NCBI RefSeq assembly: GCF_011392125.1 | Contig: NZ_JAAJBU010000012.1 | Location: 35,912-99,911, forward strand | DNA: 64,000 nucleotides | Direction: 5' to 3' | Source of the DNA: Flavobacterium lotistagni | Lineage (GTDB): Bacteria; Bacteroidota; Bacteroidia; Flavobacteriales; Flavobacteriaceae | In this document: positions 36,643 to 46,343 of the stretch, piece by piece | Layout: each line of letters opens with the position of its first letter | Position numbering within the stretch: position 1 is the stretch's first letter | Program-made: the position numbers and the translations under genes | The notes under the pieces: generated by a model | Seen by the model: only the letters and a program-made list of their open reading frames with translations | Told to the model about the DNA's origin: nothing | Database searches by the model: none

Positions 36643-38562
36643 ATGCGAAAACTATCCATTGCGATATTGGTTTTTCTTATGCTGGTGTTGACTTATTCTT
36701 TCAAGAATGAGCAAGCCAATCCGTATGAGCTTTTTTATTCGCAGAATTTATCGACTTTTACCGCCCAGCAAAACCAGCTTTTGAGCCTGATTGAAAACAC
36801 GACTTCCTTCGACAGTGTATCGAAAACAACCCTCTTAAAAAAAATTAGAGAAAATCGCATCCACCTGAAAAAAATCGACTTTTGGCTGCGGTATTTTGAA
36901 CCAAACGCCTACAGAAAAATTAATGGCCCTTTGCCGGTTGAATGGGAAACGGAAGTATTCGAGAAATTTGAAAAACCTTACAAACGCGAAGGTGCCGGTT
37001 TGACCGTTTCTGAAATCTATCTCGGTGAAGATTCGGTCGATAAAAAAATACTGCTCAATTATACCCAAATGGCTACAGAGGCGATTTCGGTTTACAACAC
37101 CCAACCGATATTGGAAAATCTAAAAAGCAGCGATGTTTTTTTTCTGTGTAACCGATTGTTTATATTAAACTTAGCCTCGATTTATTCAACCGGATTTGAA
37201 AATCCGAATTCCGAAAATATCATTCCCGAATTGCGACAAATGCTGTCTGATGTAAACGAAATCTACACCGCTTACAATATCACATTTGAGGATAAGAAAC
37301 TCACTGCAGCGTACCTTGATTTATACCGACAAACCATCAACTTTGTCGCGCATGCATCGGATGATTATACCCAGTTCAACCATTTTGTTTTTATCCGTGA
37401 TTACGTCAATCCGCTTTACACGATTAACCAAACTTACATCGCTAAATACCAGATAGTTTCTAAAAATATGCTCGACTATAGCTTGAACATAAACAACCCC
37501 TCAATATTCGACAAATCGTTGTTCACAGCCCAAAACCCCAACGGCATTTATCACCGCATCAAAGACCCTAACATCCTGAAAGAAATTGACAGCATTGGCA
37601 AGTTGCTTTTTTACGATCCAATCCTCTCTGGCAACAATGAAAGAAGTTGTGCCTCGTGCCATAAAGCGGAAGATTATTTTACCGATACCCGAATTAAAAC
37701 CGCCTTGCAATTCAATCCGGCAAAAGTTTTGCCTCGCAACACTCCGAGCCTCATCAACGCGCCCTACAACCACTTAATGATGCTCGATGGAAAATTGCTC
37801 AGCTTGCAAGAACAAGTGCAAACTGTAACCACCAATCCGCATGAAATGGGCAGTTCTGAAGGCGAAATGCTCAAAAAGGTTATGAGTTGCCCGACCTACA
37901 AGAAAGCTTTTAAGAAATTCGCGAACTATACCCCTGCAAATCAAAAAGTTTCATTGAACCACATCTATTCGGCAATAACCGCTTATTACAGCAAATTTAG
38001 TCAATACTATTCGCCCTTTGACGAGGCCATGAGTTCAAAAAAAGAAATCCCTGAAGAAGCCATCAAAGGTTTTAATTTGTTTATGAGTAAAGCCCAATGC
38101 GCTACTTGTCATTTTGTACCGACTTTTAGTGGCATCAAACCGCCTTACATTGGAAATGAATTTGAGGTTTTGGGTGTACCGTCGGATACCACTTTTACTT
38201 CAATCAGCCAAGACAAAGGCCGATACGAAGTCAACCCAGCCACTGAAACACTGCATGCCTTTAGAACCACCACATTAAGAAATGCCGAAAAAACCAAGCC
38301 TTACATGCACAACGGTGTTTTTAATTCGCTTGAAGAAGTGATTAATTTTTACAATCGCGGTGCCGGTGCAGGCCATAAACTCTCGGTTCCCAACCAAACG
38401 GCTACGGCAGATTCTTTGCATTTGAACTTAGCTGAAAAAAAACAACTCATCCGTTTTATACAATCGCTCAACGAAAAGATTACTTTTGAAAAACCGCCCG
38501 TGGGATTGCCAAAATCAAAAATCAAAAAATTAAATACCCGAAAAGTTGGAGGAAGCTACTAA
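36643..38562 (+). CDS. Di-haem cytochrome c peroxidase / MauG-family protein
   Basis: 639 residues with an N-terminal signal segment (KLSIAILVFLMLVLTYSF). The first 300 residues are a helical region without haem motifs. The C-terminal half is a bacterial di-haem peroxidase with two CxxCH sites, CASCH (336-340) and CATCH (486-490), and the usual TPSLINAPYN and GVFNSLEEVI blocks. It should act in the periplasm, reducing peroxide or oxidising a protein substrate. The next gene overlaps its end by 17 bp, so a small cytochrome is its likely electron partner. Confidence 0.88.
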   Translation: MRKLSIAILVFLMLVLTYSFKNEQANPYELFYSQNLSTFTAQQNQLLSLIENTTSFDSVSKTTLLKKIRENRIHLKKIDFWLRYFEPNAYRKINGPLPVEWETEVFEKFEKPYKREGAGLTVSEIYLGEDSVDKKILLNYTQMATEAISVYNTQPILENLKSSDVFFLCNRLFILNLASIYSTGFENPNSENIIPELRQMLSDVNEIYTAYNITFEDKKLTAAYLDLYRQTINFVAHASDDYTQFNHFVFIRDYVNPLYTINQTYIAKYQIVSKNMLDYSLNINNPSIFDKSLFTAQNPNGIYHRIKDPNILKEIDSIGKLLFYDPILSGNNERSCASCHKAEDYFTDTRIKTALQFNPAKVLPRNTPSLINAPYNHLMMLDGKLLSLQEQVQTVTTNPHEMGSSEGEMLKKVMSCPTYKKAFKKFANYTPANQKVSLNHIYSAITAYYSKFSQYYSPFDEAMSSKKEIPEEAIKGFNLFMSKAQCATCHFVPTFSGIKPPYIGNEFEVLGVPSDTTFTSISQDKGRYEVNPATETLHAFRTTTLRNAEKTKPYMHNGVFNSLEEVINFYNRGAGAGHKLSVPNQTATADSLHLNLAEKKQLIRFIQSLNEKITFEKPPVGLPKSKIKKLNTRKVGGSY

Positions 38563-38905
38563 ACCCATAAAACTCATTCTACTGCTAATTTTTCTTGGAT
38601 TGACTTCCGCTCAGGCACAGAAAAAAGGCCAGTACAACCTGCCTGAAGGACTAACCGAAAAAAACCAAAAACAATTCATTCAGTTCTTTACCGAAGGCGA
38701 AGCTTATTACGCGGTCAGTTGCGCCGAATGCCACAACAAAAAAGTGAAGCGCAAAACCGAATATCCCAAATTCACTCCAGAGCAACTAGAACTCTACATC
38801 ATGCGCGTGAAAAACCCCGAGCATACCGAAAGGCTTACTACCAATGCAGTTTCAGATGAGGAGTTGCAGAAAATTATGCATTTTTTGAAGTATAAGAAGA
38901 ATTAG
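38546..38905 (+). CDS. Small c-type cytochrome, probable redox partner
   Basis: 119 residues. No ATG is available; TTG 38546, inside the last codons of the peroxidase gene, gives a sound signal peptide (KPIKLILLLIFLGL, cleavage after SAQAQ). One haem site CAECH (59-63) follows, and the C-terminal helix carries the conserved pattern of class I cytochromes. The 17-bp overlap implies translational coupling. Probably shuttles electrons to the di-haem peroxidase. Confidence 0.8.
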   Translation: MEEATKPIKLILLLIFLGLTSAQAQKKGQYNLPEGLTEKNQKQFIQFFTEGEAYYAVSCAECHNKKVKRKTEYPKFTPEQLELYIMRVKNPEHTERLTTNAVSDEELQKIMHFLKYKKN

Positions 38906-38929
38906 AGTTGTCGGTTTTGAATTCCACGA

Positions 38930-39115
38930 CGAAGAGCTGTAGGCTTTAAGCTAATTTCACCGTCAATTCCACAAAAAAACTACTGCTTACAGCCTAAAGC
39001 CATAAACACCGTCAATTCCACAAAAAAGCCTACTGCTTACAGCCTAAAGCCTATTGCCTATTGCCATAAACACCGCTAATTACACAAAAAAGAGCTATCA
39101 GCAATAAGTTAGCGA
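38930..39115 (-). repeat. Intergenic repeat family 1, block 3 (inverted)
   Basis: Here the family reads in the opposite sense to blocks 1 and 2: CACCGTCAATTCCACAAAAA, then CTACTGCTTACAGCCTAAAG, then CATAAACACCGCTAATT. It fills most of the gap before higB; 39116-39207 is AT-rich without a recognised signal. Confidence 0.8.
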
Positions 39116-39207
39116 TTATGCCAAAGAGCGCGTACCAAAAATAAAAATTCATAATTAATTTCCCGTATTGGGAACTTTTTATTTATATTCGTCAAAAAAT
39201 TTATGTA

Positions 39208-39501
39208 TTGAGAGTAATTGCAAAAAAGATATTGAGAGAATTTTGGGAAACACATTCAGGTTGTGAACAACAATTAAAATCCTGGTTTCAGGAAGCAAGC
39301 AATGCAGAATGGAAAAATCCAAATCAAATAAAAAAAGAGTATCCAAGCGCTAGTATTCTTAATGACAACAGAGTTGTTTTTAATATCAAAGGAAACAACT
39401 ACAGATTGATTGTAAAGATAAATTATGATTACCAAATGGTTTGGATTCGATTTATTGGAACACATTCAGAATATGACAAGATTAATGCAAACGAAATTTA
39501 A
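39208..39501 (+). CDS. higB: HigB-family type II toxin
   Basis: 97 residues of the HigB/RelE-like mRNA interferase family. Recognisable blocks are FWETHSGCEQQLKSWF, NRVVFNIKGNNYRLIVKINY and MVWIRFIGTHSEYDKI, which match flavobacterial HigB toxins from start to end. The only reasonable start is TTG 39208 (MRVIAKK), which may keep expression low. It is followed 5 bp later by the antitoxin gene, the toxin-first order typical of HigBA. Confidence 0.9.
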   Translation: MRVIAKKILREFWETHSGCEQQLKSWFQEASNAEWKNPNQIKKEYPSASILNDNRVVFNIKGNNYRLIVKINYDYQMVWIRFIGTHSEYDKINANEI

Positions 39502-39506
39502 TAGCT

Positions 39507-39863
39507 ATGGAAATTAAACCAATAAAAACAGAGAAAGATTACAATCAAGCTCTCGAAAGACTTGAAGAGATTTTTGACGCAAAAAAAGGTTCGCCAGAAG
39601 GTGACGAACTTGAAGTGCTTGGAATTTTGGTTGACCAATATGAAAAAGATCATTTTCCTATTGATTTGCCTGATCCAATTGAAGCAATTAAATTTCGAAT
39701 GGAACAGTTAGGTTACAACCAAACTGATTTGGCAAGTATTATTGGATTGAAAAGTCGAGCAAGTGAAATATTGAATAAGAAAAGAAAATTGTCTCTTGAA
39801 ATGATTCGTCAGTTACATGACAGATTAAACATTCCAACTGACGTGCTTATCCAAACTTATTAA
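39507..39863 (+). CDS. higA: HigA-family antitoxin, XRE helix-turn-helix
   Basis: 118 residues. The N-terminal half (EIKPIKTEKDYNQALERLEE) is the toxin-binding helical part seen in HigA of this type; the C-terminal half is an XRE helix-turn-helix (YNQTDLASIIGLKSRASEIL, about 71-90). It neutralises HigB and should repress the pair. Ends 17 bp before repeat block 4. Confidence 0.9.
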   Translation: MEIKPIKTEKDYNQALERLEEIFDAKKGSPEGDELEVLGILVDQYEKDHFPIDLPDPIEAIKFRMEQLGYNQTDLASIIGLKSRASEILNKKRKLSLEMIRQLHDRLNIPTDVLIQTY

Positions 39864-39879
39864 GAGGCACATTCGCTAA

Positions 39880-40250
39880 CAAAAAGCTGTAAGCTATAAG
39901 CTATATGCTGTAAGCTAATTTCACCGTCAATTCCACAAAAAAAAGCCTACTGCTTACAGCCTAAAGCCTACAGCCACAAACACCGCTAATTCCACCAAAA
40001 AAGCTATAAGCAATAAGCTGTAAGCTATAAGCTAATTCCACAAAAAAAAGCCTACTGCTTACAGCCTAAAGCCTACAGCCACAAACACCGCTAATTCCAC
40101 CAAAAAAGCTATAAGCAATAAGCTGTAAGCTATAAGCTAATTCCACAAAAAATAGCCTACTGCTTACAGCCTAAAGCCTACAGCCACAAACACCGCTAAT
40201 TCCACAAAAAAAGCCTACTGCATATAGCCTAAAGCCTATTGCCAACAACC
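39880..40250 (-). repeat. Intergenic repeat family 1, block 4, with a 105-bp tandem repeat
   Basis: GCCTACTGCTTACAGCC starts at 39945, 40050 and 40155, an exact 105-bp period, and a truncated unit starts at 40213. Each unit carries GCCTACAGCCACAAACACCG, CTAATTCCAC, an A-run and GCTATAAGCAATAAGCTG. The arms GCTTACAGC and GCTGTAAGC are complementary within a unit. Same orientation as block 3. Confidence 0.88.
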
Positions 40251-40284
40251 GTCAACGTTTATTTCTGGCTTTCATCGGACTAAA

Positions 40285-40315
40285 TTGTGTGTTTGCTGTT
40301 GCTATCCTACTTTCG
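40285..40315 (+). promoter_or_regulatory. Putative promoter of the first phosphatase-like giant gene
   Basis: TTG 40285-40287, 20-bp spacer, TACTTTCG 40308-40315 (7 of 8 matches to TAnnTTTG). It lies 38 bp before ATG 40354 and shows that the open frame further upstream is not coding. Confidence 0.55.
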
Positions 40316-40353
40316 CAACACTAAACAAAACCAATTCTTTGGTGAGATTACCA

Positions 40354-43300
40354 ATGAAAAAAATTTACTGCATCTTCATTATCATGCTGGCTAGGAACCT
40401 CTTCGGGCAAACTGTTCCGGTGTTTTCGCCCAACAGCCCATGGAAATACCAATACGACCAATATGACTTAGCCGTTGCTTGGCGCGCGTTGAACTTTGAC
40501 GACAGCAACTGGCAGGAAGCTTCTGGCGAGATTGGCTTTGGCGATGGCGATGAAATTGAGTTGATTGCTCACGGCTCGGGTCAGATAAAACACCGAACTA
40601 CTTATTTCAGAAAGAAGTTTCAGATTACTAACGGTGCTGCCTATCAGTGGTTTCGGCTGAGTATTTTGCGCGATGATGCGGCGGTAGTTTATCTCAATGG
40701 CGTGGAAGTAGCGCGGAGCAACATGCCCAACAACCAGCCCATTGCCTACTCAGATATAGCTGCTAGAGAAACCAAAAACGGTGATGAAGCCACTTTCTTC
40801 GGATTCAACATTAGTCCAGATTTGTTTCGTGAGGGCGAAAATTTGCTGGCCATTGAAGTGCATCAATTCAAAATTGACGATGAAGATTTGAGCTTTAATG
40901 CCAAACTCGATGCGGTGCCTTTCTCGAATTGCGAACCGCCAACGGGAATTCTATCGAGCAACATCACCACGACTTCTGCAACGATTTCTTGGGACGCCAT
41001 TAGCGCTGCCTCAGGTTATCAAGTACGTTATCGTCCGGCATTGACCGGAATTTGGACCATTACCGCTACAACCAACCCATTATTAAACCTTTCTAATCTA
41101 TCGCCTGCTACCTCATACGAATTTGAAATCCAACCGGTTTGTAACCAGGGAAATTTTAGCGCCAGAACCTTTTTCACTACGCAAATTGCTTATTGCGATA
41201 CGCCAACCACTTTGACCGCTTCTAATGTAACAGCCTCAACTGCAACACTTTCATGGGCGGCTACAGAAGGCGCGAACAATTATACGCTGCAATACCGCCG
41301 AACAGGAACTAGCCAATGGACAACGGAAAACCTTACCGGCAACACTAAAACGCTTTCAGGTTTGTTAGAATCGAGTCTTTATGAATTTCAGGTGCAAGCT
41401 TCCTGCTTAATTCCCAGCGCAATGAGTGCTCCAGTGCATTTCATGACATTGGCTTCGGGTACGAATTTTATCATTCCAGCGGGTGCAGCTTGGAAATACC
41501 TCGATAACGGAAGCAACCAAGGAACCACATGGCGCGAGAACAATTTTAACGACAGCAGTTGGCCTACAGCAAATGCGAAGTTCGGTTATGGTGAAGGCGA
41601 TGAAACCACTTTGGTAAACTACGGCCCAGACGCGAACAATAAATATGTAACGACCTATTTCAGACGCTCATTCCAGGTGAGCAATCCGGCGGCTTATAGC
41701 GCAATGCTTTTTGAAGTCATGCGCGATGATGGCGTGGCGGTTTACCTCAACGGTACCGAGATTTTTCGGAACAATTTGCCGGAGGGAACCATCAATTACA
41801 ACACTTTCGCAATGAACTCTGTCGGTGGTTCGGATGAGACCCAATGGTACAGTATTCTGATTGACTCCAATAATTTACTAGTCGGAACGAATGTCATTGC
41901 CGTGGAAATCCATCAGCAATCGCTAGCCAGTTCTGATTTAACTTTCAACGGACGACTTTCAGGCACCATTCCGTCGTCTTGTGGTATTCCCGATAATTTG
42001 AATACGGCCGGAGTCGATTCATCCTCAGCAACAATAAACTGGCAAGCTGTTGCCGGAGCCACGGGTTATTATATTCAATACCGAATTGTAGGAACAGCAA
42101 CTTGGACTTCGACCGCAACAAATACGAACGCTAAACTGCTCAGTGGTTTAGTGCCTGATACCGATTATGAATACCAAGTTCAAGCTTTGTGTAGCATCGC
42201 GGGTGATTTTAGTGCTTTAGGTCAATTCTCGACCGTAGCCATGAGTTGCGCTATTCCTACTGGGTTAAGTACTTCAAATGTTACCGGAACGACTGCACAA
42301 CTTTCTTGGCAAGCCGTGCCCGATGCCGAAAATTATAATGTTCAATACCGTCAAGTGGATACCGAAGAATGGAATACCGGCGTTTCGACCACCACTACCA
42401 TCAACATCATTGGATTAAATCCGCAAACGGCTTATGAATTTAAAGTGATGGCGATTTGTTCTTTGCCCGGCGGATTCAGCGACACCACAAATTTCATCAC
42501 TACCAACCCGGTTTGCCATGCGCCAACAGCTTTAACGGTAGTTTCTAATACAGCCTCAACAGTTTATTTGAATTGGAATGCTGTAGTAGATGCTTCAGCC
42601 TATAATATTCAGTACCAATTGGCGGGAAGCAACACATGGGTAAATACAACTTCCAGCACCAACACTAAAGCGATTACCGGCTTGATTCCTTCGACAAATT
42701 ATCAGTTCAGGGTGCAAGCGGTTTGCTCTTACAACAGCGATTTCAGCACCATCGTGGATTTTACGACTTATCCCGGCGGCACCGATACATTTCTTCCTGC
42801 GAACGCCACTTGGAAATATTTAGACAATGGCAGCGATGCCGGAACAACGTGGCGCAACAACAATTTTGACGATAGTTCTTGGCTTTCCGGCAAAGCAGAA
42901 TTTGGATATGGCGACGGCGACGAAACTACAGTAGTAAGTTATGGTCCAGACGCGAACCACAAACACCTGACGACTTATTTCCGCAAAACTTTTAACGTGA
43001 TTAATCCGAACGCCTACAGTGAATTGACCTTGGGTGTTATTTTCGACGATGGCGTGGTGGTTTACCTCAACGGCACCGAAGTAATGCGCCGCAATATGCC
43101 GGCGGGCAATGTCAATTATAATATGCCGGCGAATGCTTCGGTCAGTGGTAGCGCAGAAACGACTTGGAATAATGTAGTTCTGAGCCCATCAATGTTTTTG
43201 ACCGGAACCAACGTCTTGACGGCAGAAGTGCATCAGGCTTCTTATGACAGTTCAGATATGAGTTTCAACGCCCGAATTACCGCACCAAGTACAGAAGTGA

Positions 43301-44520
43301 TTCCGGTAGTAACCCGTGGCGCGTATTTGCAGAAAGTTTCCTCAGAAAGTATTACTATTCGTTGGCGGACCGATATTGCTTGTGATAGTAAAGTGCAATT
43401 TGGTACTAGCATCGCTTACGGAAACCATGTTTCAGATGAAGCCTTCACTACCGAACACGAAATCACTTTAAACGGACTCACCCCTGGCACCAAATACTTC
43501 TATTCCATAGGAACGGAAACCCAAACTTTGCAAGGTGATTTAAAAAACAATTTCATCACCGCTCCAGTTGAAGGAAGTACAACGCCAGTGCGCATCTGGG
43601 CCATTGGTGATTTTGGCACTGGAACCAACAGCCAACTCAATGTGCGAAATGCCTACACAGCATATACCGGAAATACGCCGACCAATTTATGGTTATGGTT
43701 GGGCGACAATGCCTACACTACCGGAACCGATACTGATTTTCAAGACCGAACTTTCAACCAATACCAAGACCAATTCAAGAGTATGCCGCTTTTTACCACA
43801 CCGGGCAATCACGATTACAATGAAACCGGTTACCAGAAACCCAGCACTTTAAGTACGAACTACCCGTATTTTTCGATTTTTTCTTTGCCTGAAAATGGCG
43901 AATGCGGTGGTGTGCCGTCGGGTTCTCCGAAATACTATTCGTTCAACTATGCGAACATTCACTTCATCTCGATTGATAGTTATGGTACATTGAATGCACC
44001 GGGAACCGCTATGCACAACTGGCTCATCAATGACCTACAAGCCAATACCCAACGCTGGACTGTAGTGTTCATGCATTATCCGCCATACACTTACGGCACG
44101 CACAACAGCGATACCGAAACCACCCTGATCGATATGCGGACGATTCTGGTGCCGCTGCTGGAAAGTTATCATGTAGACTTGCTGCTCGCCGGCCATTCGC
44201 ATGTGAACGAAAGAAGCTATATGGTTCACGGGCATTACGACGTAGCGACGACTTTCAACGAATCGATGAAAGTGGGCGGCGGGCCGAATAATTTTGTAAA
44301 GAATCCGCCTTATGAGGGAACGGTGTATGCGGTTTGTGGCACTTCGGGGCAAAATCCTGAAGTAGTGAACCAACCGGGTTATCCGATGCCAATGATGTAT
44401 TTCAACAACAACACCAACAACTGCTCCTTGGTGATTGACGTTAACGGCGATGTGCTGACTTGCAAATCACTGGCTTCTACTGGCGCGGTGGTGGACGATT
44501 TTACGATTACGAAAAACTAA
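40354..44520 (+). CDS. Large secreted purple-acid-phosphatase-like protein, no sorting domain
   Basis: 1388 residues after ATG 40354 with a signal peptide (cleavage after NLFGQ). Domain order: an about 165-residue beta module opening with WKYxxD and containing FGYGEGDET and VYLNGTE, two FN3 domains, a second module, three FN3 domains, a third module, a purple-acid-phosphatase N-domain (ITIRWRTD), and a metallophosphoesterase with GDFG (Asp1086), GDNAY, GNHDY, MHYPPY and GHSH (His1281). All metal ligands are present. Unlike its 2019-residue paralogue at 48724 it ends at the enzyme domain and has no T9SS tail, so its export or anchoring is unclear. Confidence 0.88.
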   Translation: MKKIYCIFIIMLARNLFGQTVPVFSPNSPWKYQYDQYDLAVAWRALNFDDSNWQEASGEIGFGDGDEIELIAHGSGQIKHRTTYFRKKFQITNGAAYQWFRLSILRDDAAVVYLNGVEVARSNMPNNQPIAYSDIAARETKNGDEATFFGFNISPDLFREGENLLAIEVHQFKIDDEDLSFNAKLDAVPFSNCEPPTGILSSNITTTSATISWDAISAASGYQVRYRPALTGIWTITATTNPLLNLSNLSPATSYEFEIQPVCNQGNFSARTFFTTQIAYCDTPTTLTASNVTASTATLSWAATEGANNYTLQYRRTGTSQWTTENLTGNTKTLSGLLESSLYEFQVQASCLIPSAMSAPVHFMTLASGTNFIIPAGAAWKYLDNGSNQGTTWRENNFNDSSWPTANAKFGYGEGDETTLVNYGPDANNKYVTTYFRRSFQVSNPAAYSAMLFEVMRDDGVAVYLNGTEIFRNNLPEGTINYNTFAMNSVGGSDETQWYSILIDSNNLLVGTNVIAVEIHQQSLASSDLTFNGRLSGTIPSSCGIPDNLNTAGVDSSSATINWQAVAGATGYYIQYRIVGTATWTSTATNTNAKLLSGLVPDTDYEYQVQALCSIAGDFSALGQFSTVAMSCAIPTGLSTSNVTGTTAQLSWQAVPDAENYNVQYRQVDTEEWNTGVSTTTTINIIGLNPQTAYEFKVMAICSLPGGFSDTTNFITTNPVCHAPTALTVVSNTASTVYLNWNAVVDASAYNIQYQLAGSNTWVNTTSSTNTKAITGLIPSTNYQFRVQAVCSYNSDFSTIVDFTTYPGGTDTFLPANATWKYLDNGSDAGTTWRNNNFDDSSWLSGKAEFGYGDGDETTVVSYGPDANHKHLTTYFRKTFNVINPNAYSELTLGVIFDDGVVVYLNGTEVMRRNMPAGNVNYNMPANASVSGSAETTWNNVVLSPSMFLTGTNVLTAEVHQASYDSSDMSFNARITAPSTEVIPVVTRGAYLQKVSSESITIRWRTDIACDSKVQFGTSIAYGNHVSDEAFTTEHEITLNGLTPGTKYFYSIGTETQTLQGDLKNNFITAPVEGSTTPVRIWAIGDFGTGTNSQLNVRNAYTAYTGNTPTNLWLWLGDNAYTTGTDTDFQDRTFNQYQDQFKSMPLFTTPGNHDYNETGYQKPSTLSTNYPYFSIFSLPENGECGGVPSGSPKYYSFNYANIHFISIDSYGTLNAPGTAMHNWLINDLQANTQRWTVVFMHYPPYTYGTHNSDTETTLIDMRTILVPLLESYHVDLLLAGHSHVNERSYMVHGHYDVATTFNESMKVGGGPNNFVKNPPYEGTVYAVCGTSGQNPEVVNQPGYPMPMMYFNNNTNNCSLVIDVNGDVLTCKSLASTGAVVDDFTITKN

Positions 44521-44617
44521 CCCTTTTTCCTCGACTTCTTTTTATTTTTGATTGAACTCTGATTATTTTTTTGAAGCATTCGGTTAAACTTTATTTTTGT
44601 TGGAAAAACCAAATCCA

Positions 44618-45733
44618 ATGAAATTGAAAAACACCTGCTGGTTATTACTGCTCTTGTGTGGTTTTTGTTTAGGACAAGAAAAAACTGAAAACACATTTCA
44701 TCTGACCGTTTCGCCCATAATAGACCAAAGCAAATCATTGAATCTGGAGATTATTGCCACTTTGGAGGGCTTTCTGAAAACCAAAAACAATGACTTAACC
44801 GAGAACCAATATTGGCTCAAAACCGATTTTGAAAAATATGTTTTACCGTATATGGATCTCTACGGAATTGAAAAAAGCAAGTTGGGTCAGGATTTCTACA
44901 AGCCGACTTTAATGGAAATTATCGACACCAACGATGAAAATTGCAAAATTCTGAAAGTAGCTTATATTGGCCACAATACTGAAAAAAATGAAAACCTGTT
45001 AAAGGCAATTTACAATATCGTGGCAACGAAAAGCAACAACAAAATTGTTCTAAGTCGTTACTTGAATTTAATTGATGACCAATGGCAAAAAAGAAAAGTG
45101 GGAAAAATCAGTTACAGAATTTCACCTACTAAAGCACCTAATGATCAAGAGATGGAGAGACAAAAACTAGAAATCAATAGGATTTGCAATTTTTTCGATA
45201 CACAAGAGCTTGAAATAAAATACTTCTCTTGTGTGAACCCGAAAGAGGTGTTTGAAATTAAAGGCTTTGATTATCATCCGCTAATGTACGTTGATACTAC
45301 AGGCGGTTTGGCAGATCATGGAAACATCATTTTCTCTGGAAATAATGCCGAGGTATATACCCACGAGATCATTCATATTTATACTTCAAAACTGTTTCCC
45401 AACAAAAATAACTTTTTAGACGAAGGCCTTGCGATGTATTTGGCCGGAAGCGGTAAACACGATTTTGAGTGGCACCGAATGAAAATGAAAGCGTTTTTGC
45501 AAAAAAATCCTAAGTTGAACCTTAGTAACTATTTTGATATTTATTCTCGCGAATATATTGATGGTCAAACCTCGATCCCTTATATGGCGGCCGCCTTAAT
45601 TTGTGAAAGAACCCTCAACCATTACGGAAAACAAAAACTATTCGAGTTAATGAACAGCACCGATGACATATGGAACATCCTGAGTAAAGTAGGATTGACT
45701 CCAGAGAATCTAAACCGGGAATTAAGCCATTGA
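44618..45733 (+). CDS. Secreted or periplasmic gluzincin-type metallopeptidase
   Basis: 371 residues from ATG 44618, preferred over TTG 44597, with a signal peptide (cleavage after CLGQ). A zinc site HEIIH (His249-His253, catalytic Glu250) is followed by FLDEGLAMYLAG with Glu269 as the likely third ligand, the pattern of gluzincins. The N-terminal 230 residues match nothing I know. No lipobox. It lies between two giant phosphatase-like genes, with a candidate structured RNA and a terminator after it. Substrate unknown. Confidence 0.78.
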   Translation: MKLKNTCWLLLLLCGFCLGQEKTENTFHLTVSPIIDQSKSLNLEIIATLEGFLKTKNNDLTENQYWLKTDFEKYVLPYMDLYGIEKSKLGQDFYKPTLMEIIDTNDENCKILKVAYIGHNTEKNENLLKAIYNIVATKSNNKIVLSRYLNLIDDQWQKRKVGKISYRISPTKAPNDQEMERQKLEINRICNFFDTQELEIKYFSCVNPKEVFEIKGFDYHPLMYVDTTGGLADHGNIIFSGNNAEVYTHEIIHIYTSKLFPNKNNFLDEGLAMYLAGSGKHDFEWHRMKMKAFLQKNPKLNLSNYFDIYSREYIDGQTSIPYMAAALICERTLNHYGKQKLFELMNSTDDIWNILSKVGLTPENLNRELSH

Positions 45734-45784
45734 GGGTTTTACATGCTTGTCTTGTTTTAAGCAAATCTGATTCGAGATTCGGAA

Positions 45785-45875
45785 GTTGCGTTAGGGATTG
45801 CAGCGGAAATCATTTTGTGGCGGCGTTCGACGCAAAATATTGGAGCGGAAAGCCCGACCTGTAAGGAAACGCCCA
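45785..45875 (+). ncRNA. Candidate structured RNA or dispersed element (Flavo-1-like?)
   Basis: A 91-bp intergenic stretch with a GC-richer, conserved-looking composition: GTTGCGTTAGGGATTGCAGC, TTTTGTGGCGGCGTTCGACG, GGAGCGGAAAGCCCGACC and GGAAACGCCC. The ends GCGTT and AACGC can pair, and GCGT-TCG-ACGC forms an inner hairpin. It resembles an element common in Flavobacterium genomes, perhaps the Flavo-1 RNA motif, but this is from memory. Strand is uncertain. Confidence 0.45.
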
Positions 45876-45886
45876 AACAAAAAGAA

Positions 45887-45928
45887 AAAACCACGAACAC
45901 CCAATTAACTGTAGGCATTCGTGGTTTT
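45887..45928. terminator. Bidirectional terminator between convergent genes
   Basis: AAAACCACGAA / TTCGTGGTTTT, an 11-bp stem (45887-45897 and 45918-45928) with a 20-base loop. A-runs on the left and the T tail on the right let it work for the peptidase gene and for the convergent 45963-46343 gene. Confidence 0.75.
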
Positions 45929-45962
45929 GCTTTGAAATGAAACCCTTTTTCCCCGAAAGTGT

Positions 45963-46343
45963 TTAACTCATTTCTATGCCGTTGGCTTCGAGCAATTCGA
46001 TTAAATAACTGCTCTGGTTCGGATCATATTGTTCGATACCGCTTTGGTACCATTGCAAAATAATATGCAGTTGGAACGAAGTATAACCTTCAGTATCAAT
46101 ACTCAGCCCCAGCATGCCCGCCAGCAGAAAGTCTTCGAGAATTTTGGTGTTCACAATACGCTGCGGCACGCCATTGCGCAAGGAACCGTTCATGCTTTCG
46201 AACTCGAGCCGGCCCAGATTGAACCCGGTAGTGTAGGCGTCGTTGTCGCGCTTGGTGTTGATACGCACCTGCGGATTGAGTCCGTTGGAATATCCTTCAA
46301 AATAATCCAATCGGTAAATCGGGCTGTGGATATTTTTCATCAT
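45963..46343 (-). CDS. Hypothetical protein
   Basis: 126 residues with no signal peptide or TM segment. Compact, mixed helix/strand, with aromatic-rich segments (YRLDYFEGYSNG, YTSFQLHIILQWYQSG). The first half has a pattern of glycine and asparagine turns; no family recognised. It stands alone on the minus strand with a terminator on its 3' side. The length and codon pattern look real, but function is unknown. Confidence 0.6.
   Translation of the reverse strand: MMKNIHSPIYRLDYFEGYSNGLNPQVRINTKRDNDAYTTGFNLGRLEFESMNGSLRNGVPQRIVNTKILEDFLLAGMLGLSIDTEGYTSFQLHIILQWYQSGIEQYDPNQSSYLIELLEANGIEMS

Noticed and set aside
39945..40250. Possible CRISPR array (evenly spaced repeats)
   Set aside because: Units are 105 bp and repeat as a whole, with no unique spacers and no cas genes.
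40285..40353. Open frame extending the giant phosphatase-like gene upstream from a TTG
   Set aside because: The TTG is the -33 part of a good promoter; the signal peptide starts at ATG 40354.
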